Shown here in pieces: positions 1 through 6,140 of a stretch of DNA of 8,448 nucleotides. The stretch's first letter is position 1; each line of letters begins with the position of its first letter. This stretch comes from Thermoflexales bacterium. GTDB taxonomy: Bacteria > Chloroflexota > Anaerolineae > B4-G1 > SLSP01. Location of the stretch: contig WFQZ01000130.1 in NCBI GenBank assembly GCA_015486785.1, positions 1 to 8,448 of the forward strand. The letters run 5' to 3'. Made by a program: the position numbers and the translations under genes. The notes under the pieces were generated by a model that ran no database searches, was not told the origin of the DNA, and was given only the letters and a program-made list of their open reading frames with translations.

Positions 1-696
1 CCCCACAGCCTGCGCGGCCTGATCATCAACAACCGTGGCGAGCCGATTTGGGGAGCGCGGGTAGATTCCGCCGGGGCCTGCGTTTCCGCCGACAGCGACG
101 CCGGCGGACAATTCACCATCTACTACCCTGCCGCCGGCGTGTACGACCTGGCTGCATCCCACCGCGACTTCGGCACGCCCGCTCCGATGCACGGGCTATC
201 CACCACCGCCCCGCTCACCGTGACCTTCGTCATGCCGCCCCTCAACGACAGCGTGCAAAACGGCGACTTCGAGAGCGATCTGAGCGGTTGGCAAGCCGAG
301 GGAAGTGTGCAAGTGGCTTCCTACTCACACACCGGCGATCACAGCGTGGCCTTCACCGGAAGCGGCTCGCTGGTGCAGACGACCACCGTACCGGAGAACG
401 GCACGCTCTCTTGGATGCACGAACTATCGCCCGCCGCCACCACCGCCCCCCAGATCACCGCCGCTTACCTGCAAGTCTCGTCCGCGCAGAGCGGCACAAT
501 CTCCACCACGCTGCATCTCCGCTCCCGCTGGACGCACCAGTTGTTGGACGTGAGCAGCTTGAGCGGCACGCAAGTGACGATCACCGTGCAAGCGGAAGGC
601 AGCGGAAGCAACGTCCTGTACCTTGACGAGTTCTCCTTAGGCCCCACGGCCCCGGGGAAAGCCACCGTCTACCTGCCGCTGGTGTTGCGCCAATAG
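1..696 (+). CDS. Secreted beta-sandwich protein, 3' part (carboxypeptidase-regulatory-like plus carbohydrate-binding-like domains)
   Basis: The frame is open from base 1 to TAG at 694-696, so the 5' end lies outside the window and 231 C-terminal residues are visible. Window residues 4-58 look like a carboxypeptidase-regulatory-like (CarboxypepD_reg) beta-sandwich: LRGLIINNRGEPIWGARV, then a DAGGQFTIYYPAAGVYDL stretch. Residues 81-214 look like a jelly-roll carbohydrate-binding-type domain of the CBM4/9 kind, opening with VQNGDFESDLSGW and closing with NVLYLDEFSLG. The protein ends after a short linker in VYLPLVLRQ, a tail I recall on many exported Chloroflexota proteins. Composition rich in Ser, Thr, Gly and Asn supports export. 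The signal peptide and any catalytic domain would be upstream and cannot be judged. The next gene starts 8 bp downstream, so it is probably co-transcribed with the glycosyltransferases. Domain names are inferred from motif appearance only. Confidence 0.8.
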   Translation, partial: PHSLRGLIINNRGEPIWGARVDSAGACVSADSDAGGQFTIYYPAAGVYDLAASHRDFGTPAPMHGLSTTAPLTVTFVMPPLNDSVQNGDFESDLSGWQAEGSVQVASYSHTGDHSVAFTGSGSLVQTTTVPENGTLSWMHELSPAATTAPQITAAYLQVSSAQSGTISTTLHLRSRWTHQLLDVSSLSGTQVTITVQAEGSGSNVLYLDEFSLGPTAPGKATVYLPLVLRQ

Positions 697-704
697 CCGC
701 GCCG

Positions 705-1592
705 ATGCTGGACATCATCATCCTCAACTGGAACGCGCCGGACGACACCTTGTCCTGCCTGCGCCAACTGACCCGGTGGCGCGAGCTTACGCCGCGCATT
801 TGGGTTGTGGATAACGGCTCAACAGATGATAGCGTCGCCCGCATCCGCGCGGCCTTCCCGCAGGTACACGTCCTGGCCGGTGAACGCAATCTCGGATTCG
901 CCGGCGGGAACAACCTGGCTTTGCGCCGCGCTATGGCCGCCGGCGCGGCGTACATCCTGTTGCTCAACAACGATGCCACCATCTCCGAGGCCGATTTACG
1001 GCGGCTGCTGACGCACTTGGAACAGCACCCCCGGCTGGGATTCGTCGGCCCGACGCTCTGGAACGCGCAATCTCCGGAGCAACTCCTCTCCGCCGGGGGA
1101 CGAGACATCGCCCGCCACCTGGTCACGCACCGCCGCGACCTTCCCACGGGCGAAACTCTGCGCCCGGTGGCCTATGTGCCGGGGACGTGTCTGCTCATCC
1201 GCGCCGCCGCACTGCAAACGGTGGGCTTTCTGGACGAAGCCTACTTTTTCAGCGGCGAAGTGGCCGATCTCTGCATGCGCGGCCATCAAGCTGGCTGGAA
1301 CTCGGCCATCGCGGCGGACGCGCGGGCCTTCCACAACGTGGCCCGCTCCTCGGAGATGCGCGAGCGGTTGCACGTCTACTACATCTTGCGCAACCGCTTC
1401 CGCTTCACCCGCAAATTCCACCGCCGGGAACGTTGGCGATGGCTGCCCTTGTGGATCGGGTACGGCGTGTACATCGCCGCGCTGGCCGCGCTTCACGGGA
1501 AGTTCCGCCGCGCCCGCGCCGCGCTCCTGGGCGTATGGGACGGCCTGCGCGGACGGTACGGCGGGCAAAACGAGCGCGTGTTGGGAGGATGA
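705..1592 (+). CDS. Glycosyltransferase family 2 (rhamnosyltransferase-like)
   Basis: This 295-residue protein transfers a sugar from a nucleotide-sugar donor to a growing glycan at the cytoplasmic face. The GT-A fold is evident: an N-terminal LDIIILNWNAPDDTLSCL strand-loop, the nucleotide-binding VVDNGSTDDS (residues 34-43), NLGFAGGNN (62-70), and the metal-binding LLLNND (85-90) standing for the DXD motif. The acceptor-side motif is YFFSGEVADLC (180-190), where most relatives have an ED-x-D-L-C form; Glu185 and Asp188 are kept but the middle Asp is Val186. The basic C-terminal part (about 225-285) carries a hydrophobic segment near residues 246-263 that may sit on the membrane. The layout resembles WbbL-type rhamnosyltransferases, but the donor sugar cannot be read from sequence. 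There is no clear Shine-Dalgarno before ATG 705, so coupling to the preceding gene is likely. The stop overlaps the next start as ATGA. Confidence 0.92.
   Translation: MLDIIILNWNAPDDTLSCLRQLTRWRELTPRIWVVDNGSTDDSVARIRAAFPQVHVLAGERNLGFAGGNNLALRRAMAAGAAYILLLNNDATISEADLRRLLTHLEQHPRLGFVGPTLWNAQSPEQLLSAGGRDIARHLVTHRRDLPTGETLRPVAYVPGTCLLIRAAALQTVGFLDEAYFFSGEVADLCMRGHQAGWNSAIAADARAFHNVARSSEMRERLHVYYILRNRFRFTRKFHRRERWRWLPLWIGYGVYIAALAALHGKFRRARAALLGVWDGLRGRYGGQNERVLGG
1583..1588 (+). promoter_or_regulatory. Shine-Dalgarno GGGAGG that bears on the next start codon
   Basis: GGGAGG lies directly against ATG 1589, leaving no spacer. It is 6 nt from an in-frame GTG at 1595, which is normal spacing. The true start of the following glycosyltransferase may therefore be GTG 1595 (protein beginning VRVCYH), two codons shorter than the ATG form. 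Confidence 0.55.
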
Positions 1593-2614
1593 CGGTGCGC
1601 GTCTGCTATCACCTGACCATCCCGCCCTCCCCCTGGGCCGCGTGTGACGCGCTGGTGCAGGAAGTGGAACTGCTGCGGGCGCACTTCCCCGGCCCGCTGA
1701 ACCATCTTTACCCCACAACCCGCCCTGGAACACGCATCCCGCGCCTGCTCTGGGGCTTGCGGCATTGGCCGCGCCTGCGGCGGCTGGAGCGGAGCATTAC
1801 CGTGCATCACATCTACAACCCCGACCCTTACCCTTTCGCGATTCTCTCGTTGCTCCGCAAGCCGGTGATTTACACCGTGTCCGCCGGCGTGCGTCCGGCG
1901 GATCGCCGCCACGCCCAACGACTGGCGGCCATCGTGCGCACCCTCGTCGTGACCACCGCCGCCGAACGGGAGCAACTGCGCCGCTGGGGGATCAACAACG
2001 TGGCCGTGGTGCGCCCCGGCATAGACCTGACCCGCTTCTCCAGTTCCCCGCCGCCGCCCGGCCTCCCACCCACCCTGCTGATGGGGTCGGCCCCCTGGAC
2101 GCGCGACCAGTTCCGCACCAAAGGCGTCGACGCGCTGCTGGAACTGGCCCGGCACTGGCCGGAGCTGCACCTGATCTTCCTGTGGCGCGGCCTCCTCTAC
2201 CGCGAGATGCAACAACGGGTGCATGCGGCGGAACTCGGCGAGCGCGTTTCGGTGCTCAACACCCAGGTAGAAGTCGGCTCGGTGCTCTCCCGCGCTCACG
2301 CCGCCGTGATCTTGGCGACCGAGAAGTCGCTCATCAAATCCTACCCCCATTCGCTGCTCGAAGCCCTGGCTGCCGGGCGACCGGTGATCGTGTGGGCGCA
2401 AGTGCCCATCGCCCAAGACATCCGCGACGCAGCGGCGGGCATCACCGTCACCTCACTGCAAGCATCCGCGCTCAAAGCGGCCTTCCAAACCATCCTGGCC
2501 GACTACGAAAGCTACGCCCGACGCGCCCGCTTGCTGAGCGAGACTTTTTCTCAAGATGGTTTCCTGGAGCAGTACGCGCATCTCTATCACGCCGCCGGAG
2601 GCGCACATGAATGA
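1589..2614 (+). CDS. Glycosyltransferase family 4 (GT-B fold), divergent EX7E motif
   Basis: This 341-residue protein is a cytoplasmic GT-B retaining glycosyltransferase acting on a nucleotide-sugar donor. The N-terminal half is the acceptor side (VHHIYNPDPYPFAIL around 72-86, then PVIYTVSAGVRPADRRH). The domain junction VVRPGIDLTRF (140-150) is typical of GT4. A proline-rich linker SSSPPPPGLPP (151-161) follows. The donor half has RTKGVDALLELARHWPEL (176-193) and KSYPHSLLEALAAGRPVIV (250-268). In the usual GT4 EX7E pair the first Glu is Lys250 here, while the second (Glu258) is kept; I infer a specialised subfamily rather than loss of function, because the rest is intact. The start is ATG 1589, overlapping the previous stop as ATGA, though GTG 1595 fits the ribosome binding site better. 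An upstream extension of this frame inside the GT2 gene is not coding. The donor and linkage are unknown. Confidence 0.88.
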   Translation: MTVRVCYHLTIPPSPWAACDALVQEVELLRAHFPGPLNHLYPTTRPGTRIPRLLWGLRHWPRLRRLERSITVHHIYNPDPYPFAILSLLRKPVIYTVSAGVRPADRRHAQRLAAIVRTLVVTTAAEREQLRRWGINNVAVVRPGIDLTRFSSSPPPPGLPPTLLMGSAPWTRDQFRTKGVDALLELARHWPELHLIFLWRGLLYREMQQRVHAAELGERVSVLNTQVEVGSVLSRAHAAVILATEKSLIKSYPHSLLEALAAGRPVIVWAQVPIAQDIRDAAAGITVTSLQASALKAAFQTILADYESYARRARLLSETFSQDGFLEQYAHLYHAAGGAHE

Positions 2615-3065
2615 AGCCGCACGCATAGCCGAGATTGTCCACTTGTATCCCGAAAGCGCGGCCCTTGCCGAGCGGATAGCCGCGAACCTGCAACATCATC
2701 ACCTGAGCGGGCCGGCGTCCTTCCCCGAATTTGCAGTCCCTATCCCGCCGCGCGCACCGCGCACCTTGTGGGCCTTTGAACTGCGCCAAGCCGCGCTGGC
2801 GTATTCCGAGGTGTGGGTGACGAACGACGCCCCGCCCCGGCGGAATCCCCTGGCGCGACTCCGGCATGCCGCGCATTCGCTGGTGGTCTACTACGTCAAT
2901 CGTCTGGCCGCCCGGCAGACGCGCTTCAATGCCGCCTTGCTGCGCACGCTCACGCACCTCAGCCCGCCACCTCCGGCGGAGGAGGTACAAGCTCTGCGCC
3001 GTGAAGTAGCTGCGTTGCAAGAACGGGTAGCGCGGTTGGAACGTCAACAGGAGCCGCGCCGATGA
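2607..3065 (+). CDS. Small protein of unknown function with C-terminal coiled coil, in glycosyltransferase operon
   Basis: I do not recognise a named family for this 152-residue protein. It starts at ATG 2607 with GGAGG (2597-2601) 5 nt upstream and overlaps the preceding stop by 8 bp. Its own stop overlaps the next start as ATGA, so it is locked into the operon. There is no signal peptide or membrane span. Residues 1-75 are mixed helix and strand, with EIVHLYPESAALAERIAANL at 9-28 and FELRQAALAYSEVWVTND at 57-74. A central basic helical segment spans about 78-118 and includes AARQTRFNAALLRTL (101-115). After a PPPP break, residues 125-148 form a clear heptad coiled coil (EEVQALRREVAALQERVARLER). 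From memory, a similar RQ-x-x-FN helix plus coiled coil occurs near the N-terminus of some methyltransferases and glycosyltransferases in polysaccharide clusters. It may be a stand-alone adaptor or oligomerisation partner for its neighbours, which is inference. Confidence 0.8.
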   Translation: MNEAARIAEIVHLYPESAALAERIAANLQHHHLSGPASFPEFAVPIPPRAPRTLWAFELRQAALAYSEVWVTNDAPPRRNPLARLRHAAHSLVVYYVNRLAARQTRFNAALLRTLTHLSPPPPAEEVQALRREVAALQERVARLERQQEPRR

Positions 3066-4141
3066 CGCACCTCCGAGCCATCCATCAAATGCTGGTGAAC
3101 GCCGGGCCGGGCAACTCCATCTCCCAGGGCGCACGGCTGCTGCGTGATGCCCTGCAAAAATGGGGCTATCGCTCACGCCTCTACGCCGAGACGGTCGCCC
3201 CGGCGCAGCACTGGCGCGAGGTACAGCACTTCCGCCGCTACCGCCCCGCCGCCGGGGAACTGCTCATCGTCCACTACACGCAAGCCTCGCCGCTGATTGA
3301 CTACGTGGCCGGTCTGGAGACGCCGATCCTGCTCGTCTACCACAACATCACCCCGCCCCATTTCTTCGTGGGCGTCAACCCGCGCTTGGTGCAAGCCACT
3401 CAAGACGGCTTGACGCAACTGCCTGCCTTGCGGCAGCGGACGATCCTCGCGCTGGCTGATTCGGCGTTCAACGAGCACGACCTGCGAGCTGCCGGATACC
3501 AACGCACGGCCATCGTCCCGGTCCTCATCCCGGAGACCCTCCAGCAGCAAACGCCTTCCCCGCAAGTGCTGGCGCAACTGCAATCGAGCGTCAACCTGCT
3601 GAGCGTGGGTCGCATCGCGCCCAACAAACGATTTGAGGACGTGATCAAAGTCTTCTTCTACTACCGCCAGCTTGAGCCGCGAGCGCGGCTTTTCCTGGTG
3701 GGCAGCGGCGCGAACACGCGGCCTTACCTCGCCTGGCTGCGAGAATTTGCGGCCTGGCTGGGCCTGGGGGACTCGGTGACGTTCACCGGGCACGTCTCGG
3801 ATGCCGAGTTGGCCGCCTACTACCGCCGCGCCGACGCCTTCATCTACATGAGCGAGCACGAGGGATTTGGCATCCCGCCGGTTGAAAGCATGCGCTTTGG
3901 CGTGCCGGTGCTGGCCTACGCCGCCGCCGCCATCCCCGAAACGATGGGCGAGGCCGGAGTCCTGGTCTCGGAAAAAGATTACCCCGTGCTTGCGGAAGTG
4001 CTGCACCTACTCCACACCGATCCGGAGCTGCGCGGACGGGTCGTCGCCCGGCAGTATGAGCGCGTGAGCGACTTTTCACCGCAGATCGTCTTGACCCGTT
4101 GGCGCAAGCTCTTGGAGCAAGTGCTCGCCGAGCTGGCGTGA
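3062..4141 (+). CDS. Glycosyltransferase family 4 (GT-B fold)
   Basis: This 359-residue GT4 retaining glycosyltransferase has a normal length for the family. The N-terminal acceptor domain includes GPGNSISQGARLLRDALQKW (15-34) and ILLVYHNITPPHFF (89-102). The donor domain begins at NLLSVGRIAPNKRFEDVI (178-195), with Arg184 and Lys189 at the usual phosphate-contact positions. FTGHVSDAELAAYYRRADAF spans 241-260, and a textbook EX7E pair occurs in EHEGFGIPPVESMRFGVPVL, as Glu267 and Glu275. AAAAIPETMGEAGVLV follows, typical of mannosyl- or rhamnosyltransferase-like members, though the donor cannot be assigned. ATG 3062 overlaps the previous stop (ATGA) and has AGGAG at 3049-3053, 8 nt upstream. 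The stop TGA shares one base with the ATG of the next gene. All catalytic landmarks are intact. Confidence 0.94.
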   Translation: MTHLRAIHQMLVNAGPGNSISQGARLLRDALQKWGYRSRLYAETVAPAQHWREVQHFRRYRPAAGELLIVHYTQASPLIDYVAGLETPILLVYHNITPPHFFVGVNPRLVQATQDGLTQLPALRQRTILALADSAFNEHDLRAAGYQRTAIVPVLIPETLQQQTPSPQVLAQLQSSVNLLSVGRIAPNKRFEDVIKVFFYYRQLEPRARLFLVGSGANTRPYLAWLREFAAWLGLGDSVTFTGHVSDAELAAYYRRADAFIYMSEHEGFGIPPVESMRFGVPVLAYAAAAIPETMGEAGVLVSEKDYPVLAEVLHLLHTDPELRGRVVARQYERVSDFSPQIVLTRWRKLLEQVLAELA

Positions 4142-5400
4142 TGAAAATCCTGCACGTGCTCCACGCCTACCCGCCCTCCACGGGCGGCATCCAATGGCTG
4201 TTCCAGAACATCTCCGAGCGTTTGGTGCGTGACTTCGGCGACGCCGTCACCGTTTACACCACCACGGCGTACCGCAACTCCCTCTTTTGGGATCCGCGTC
4301 AACCGGCGATGCCCGCCGGGGCGCAGCTTTTGGGCGGCGTGACCGTGCGTCGTTTCCCGGTGTGGAATCACCTACCCGCGCTGCGGCTGAATCTGGCCCG
4401 CGTGGCTCACAAACTGCACCTCCCCGGCGAGGATTGGCTCCGCGCTTGGTACTTCGGGCCTATCGTGCCGGGGCTTTCGCGGGCCATCGCTGCCGCGCCG
4501 GTGGACGTGATCGCCGCCTCGGCCTTCCCCTTGCTGCACATGCACGTCGCGCTGCGGGCCGCGCGGCGCACCCGCACCCCCATTGTTCTCATCGGCGCAC
4601 TGCATCCGGCGGATAGCTGGTGCTTTGACCGGCGCAACATCTACCGCGCCATCCGCCAAGCGCAAGCCTACATCGCCCTGAGCGAGTTTGAGCGTGAGTA
4701 CATCGTGCAGCGGCGGGCAGAGCCGCAAGGCGATCCCGACCGCATCCACGTGATCGGCGGCGGGGTGGATGCGGCGCGATTCCGGCAGCCGTTGCCGCCT
4801 CGCGCCGTGCTGCGCCGCCGTTGGGGTTGGGCGGCGGACGATCCGGCGGTGATTTTCTTGGGGCGTCAGGCGGAGCACAAACGGATTGACCTGCTGCTCG
4901 CGGCGATGCGTCTGGTGTGGCCGCAACTCCCTCGCGCCCGTTTGCTGATCGCCGGAGCACGCACCGACTACACCCCGCAACTGAAACGCCAGGTCGCGGC
5001 CTTGCCCCGCCCCTGGCAATCCCGCGTGACTTGGGTCAACGACTTCTCCGAGGCGGAGAAACCCGCCATCCTGGCCGCTTGCGATGTCCTGGCCAACCCC
5101 TCGGCCTACGAGTCCTTCGGCTTGGTGTTCTTGGAAGCCTGGGCGGCGGGCTTGCCGGTGGTGGGCGCACGCATCGGCGCGATCTCCTCCCTCATTGCCG
5201 AGGAGCAAGACGGCCTCTTGGCCGCGTATGGAGACGCGCCAGCCTGGGGAAACGCGCTCACCCGCCTCCTCCGAGACCGGGCACTCCGCAGGCAGATGGG
5301 CGCACTGGGCCGCGCGAAAGTCGCCCAACGATACGATTGGGCGGTGATCACCCGGCGGTTTCGCGCGGCCTACCGGAGCGCACGCGCCACCACTGATTGA
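4141..5400 (+). CDS. Glycosyltransferase family 4 (GT-B fold)
   Basis: This 419-residue protein is the third GT4 enzyme of the operon. It starts with MKILHVLHAYPPSTGGIQ, where the Gly-Gly loop (15-16) is the classic N-terminal donor-contact loop of GT4. The middle has VDVIAASAFPLLHMHVALRA (121-140) and the domain junction RIHVIGGGVDAARF (201-214). The donor half has FLGRQAEHKRIDLLLAAM (239-256) with Arg242 and Lys247, then YESFGLVFLEAWAAGLPVVG (323-342) with an intact EX7E pair at Glu324 and Glu332, and IGAISSLI after it. The start at ATG 4141 was preferred over further upstream codons because it matches the family N-terminus and overlaps the preceding TGA by one base. It is the last gene of the rightward operon. 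Its last 31 bp overlap the tail of the convergent gene on the other strand. Substrate is unknown. Confidence 0.94.
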   Translation: MKILHVLHAYPPSTGGIQWLFQNISERLVRDFGDAVTVYTTTAYRNSLFWDPRQPAMPAGAQLLGGVTVRRFPVWNHLPALRLNLARVAHKLHLPGEDWLRAWYFGPIVPGLSRAIAAAPVDVIAASAFPLLHMHVALRAARRTRTPIVLIGALHPADSWCFDRRNIYRAIRQAQAYIALSEFEREYIVQRRAEPQGDPDRIHVIGGGVDAARFRQPLPPRAVLRRRWGWAADDPAVIFLGRQAEHKRIDLLLAAMRLVWPQLPRARLLIAGARTDYTPQLKRQVAALPRPWQSRVTWVNDFSEAEKPAILAACDVLANPSAYESFGLVFLEAWAAGLPVVGARIGAISSLIAEEQDGLLAAYGDAPAWGNALTRLLRDRALRRQMGALGRAKVAQRYDWAVITRRFRAAYRSARATTD

Positions 5401-5963
5401 ACCGCCTCACCCACAAGCTCCCGCCAAAGAGCCTCCCGCGCTGCCAACGGCAGCTCGGAGACGTACATCCCGCTGCGCGGGTCTAGCTGGAGCGATTCCA
5501 GCGGATAGCCGGGCAAGAGCGTCGCGCCGGGCGTGCTCACGAACTCACGCGGCACGCGGGTCAACGTCTCAAACTCGCGCCCTCCCGCCACCAAGCAGAT
5601 CGCAAACACCCAATACCCGCGCACGCGCTCCCCCAACCGCCGGAGCAAGGCGCGGTAATACGCCAGCATCGCTTCATCGCTTGCCCGCCCCGCCACTCCG
5701 GGGATGCGTCGGACGTGCGTGCCGGGTTGCTCCGCATCGGGCAGCCCCTCCAGATACAGCGCGTTGTCAATCGCCAGCACCGGCAAACGGCTGAATTTGG
5801 CATACGCTCGCGCCTTGCGCCGGGCGTTCTCCTGCACCGAGTCGCCTTCCGCCACCTCCAGCGGCACGCGCGGCATCTCCACCGCGATCCCCAGCGGCGT
5901 GAGCACCGCCGAAACAGACTCCAGCTTCGCCCGATTCATCGTGCCTAGCAAAACACGCTTCAT
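5370..5963 (-). CDS. Divergent Ham1/RdgB-like non-canonical purine NTP pyrophosphatase homologue
   Basis: This 197-residue protein has the usual length of Ham1/RdgB enzymes, which hydrolyse dITP/XTP to monophosphate and pyrophosphate to keep deaminated purines out of DNA. Recognisable landmarks are GTMNRAKLESVSAVL (7-21; family T/S-x-N-x-x-K), the EGDSVQENARRKARAYAKF stretch (39-57; family ENA-x-x-KA), PVLAIDNALYLEGLP (61-75) and PGTHVRRIPG (80-89). Departures are marked. The family DDSG is IDNA here, keeping only the second Asp (Asp66). The GFGYDP region is degenerate (LPGYPLESLQLDP, 150-162). The C-terminal SHR motif is not visible. It may be a diverged enzyme with another nucleotide substrate, or a non-catalytic relative. 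The start is ATG (complement 5961-5963), with GGAGG 9 nt upstream. It is transcribed against the glycosyltransferase operon and divergently from the hydrolase at 6141. Homology is fairly sure; activity is not. Confidence 0.8.
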   Translation of the reverse strand: MKRVLLGTMNRAKLESVSAVLTPLGIAVEMPRVPLEVAEGDSVQENARRKARAYAKFSRLPVLAIDNALYLEGLPDAEQPGTHVRRIPGVAGRASDEAMLAYYRALLRRLGERVRGYWVFAICLVAGGREFETLTRVPREFVSTPGATLLPGYPLESLQLDPRSGMYVSELPLAAREALWRELVGEAVQSVVARALR

Positions 5964-5972
5964 CCTCTCCCA

Positions 5973-5977
5973 CCTCC
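5973..5977 (-). promoter_or_regulatory. Ribosome binding site of the Ham1-like gene
   Basis: The minus strand reads GGAGG here, 9 nt before the ATG at 5963-5961. It supports this start, because no other in-frame start nearby has comparable spacing. Confidence 0.65.
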
Positions 5978-5983
5978 CCAGGA

Positions 5984-5989
5984 ATTGTA
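5984..5989 (-). promoter_or_regulatory. Possible -10 element for the Ham1-like gene
   Basis: The minus strand reads TACAAT here, five of six bases of the sigma-70 consensus, but no good -35 lies 16-18 nt upstream. The implied transcript start would fall at or very near the ribosome binding site. A second candidate is TAAAAT on the minus strand at 6067-6062, which also lacks a clear -35. Both are weak. Confidence 0.25.
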
Positions 5990-6064
5990 CCCAACGCCTC
6001 GGCGGCGCAAAGAGCCACGCATCGCGGCCATACTTGTCCCCTTGCCCCGGTCCGAGCTACGATT

Positions 6065-6106
6065 TTATGTCTAGTTATCTTGACTTTATCCATGCTCTAT
6101 GTTATG
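6065..6106 (+). repeat. Phased TTAT(C/G) short repeats around the promoter
   Basis: TTATG at 6065-6069, TTATC at 6075-6079, TTATC at 6086-6090, CTATG at 6097-6101 and TTATG at 6102-6106. The first four begin 10, 11 and 11 bp apart, close to one helical turn, and they surround the -35 and -10 elements. They could be tandem regulator half-sites or a bent AT-rich promoter. With units this short, chance is a real alternative. Confidence 0.35.
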
Positions 6107-6108
6107 CT
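6080..6108 (+). promoter_or_regulatory. Sigma-70-type promoter of the MBL-fold hydrolase gene
   Basis: A TTGACT -35 element (6080-6085) is followed by exactly 17 nt and then TATGCT (6103-6108). An extended -10 TG dinucleotide sits at 6100-6101. It lies in a locally AT-rich stretch of an otherwise GC-rich window, 32 bp before the ATG at 6141. The predicted transcript start near 6115 gives a leader of about 26 nt that holds the ribosome binding site. It is one of the few places in the window with room for a promoter. Confidence 0.6.
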
Positions 6109-6131
6109 GGCCTCAGCTTGAATTAGATATT

Positions 6132-6136
6132 GGAGG
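6132..6136 (+). promoter_or_regulatory. Ribosome binding site of the MBL-fold hydrolase gene
   Basis: GGAGG lies 4 nt before ATG 6141, a rather short spacer. It marks this ATG, and not the in-frame ATG at 6099 within the promoter, as the start. Confidence 0.7.
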
Positions 6137-6140
6137 TGGC

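Noticed and set aside
48..626. Arg- and His-rich open frame overlapping the secreted protein
   Set aside because: Highly basic, low-complexity translation; the other frame gives clean beta-sandwich motifs and a natural stop.
2041..2076. CCG/CCC-rich run that looks like a short tandem repeat
   Set aside because: It encodes a proline-rich interdomain linker; the units are imperfect and few.
1493..2416. Long minus-strand open frame (307 codons) opposite the GT2/GT4 genes
   Set aside because: It has a composition rich in Gly, Arg and His with no motif or fold signal, and lies fully opposite recognised glycosyltransferase genes. It is a by-product of high GC content.
4372..5328. Long minus-strand open frame (318 codons) opposite the third GT4 gene
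   Set aside because: No recognisable domain and a low-complexity antisense-type composition, while the opposite strand has a complete GT4 with all motifs.
5440..5454. GCTGCC-AAC-GGCAGC hairpin just after the glycosyltransferase operon, considered as its terminator
   Set aside because: The stem is only 6 bp with a 3-nt loop and no T-tract, and it lies inside the coding sequence of the Ham1-like gene, so it is explained by codons.
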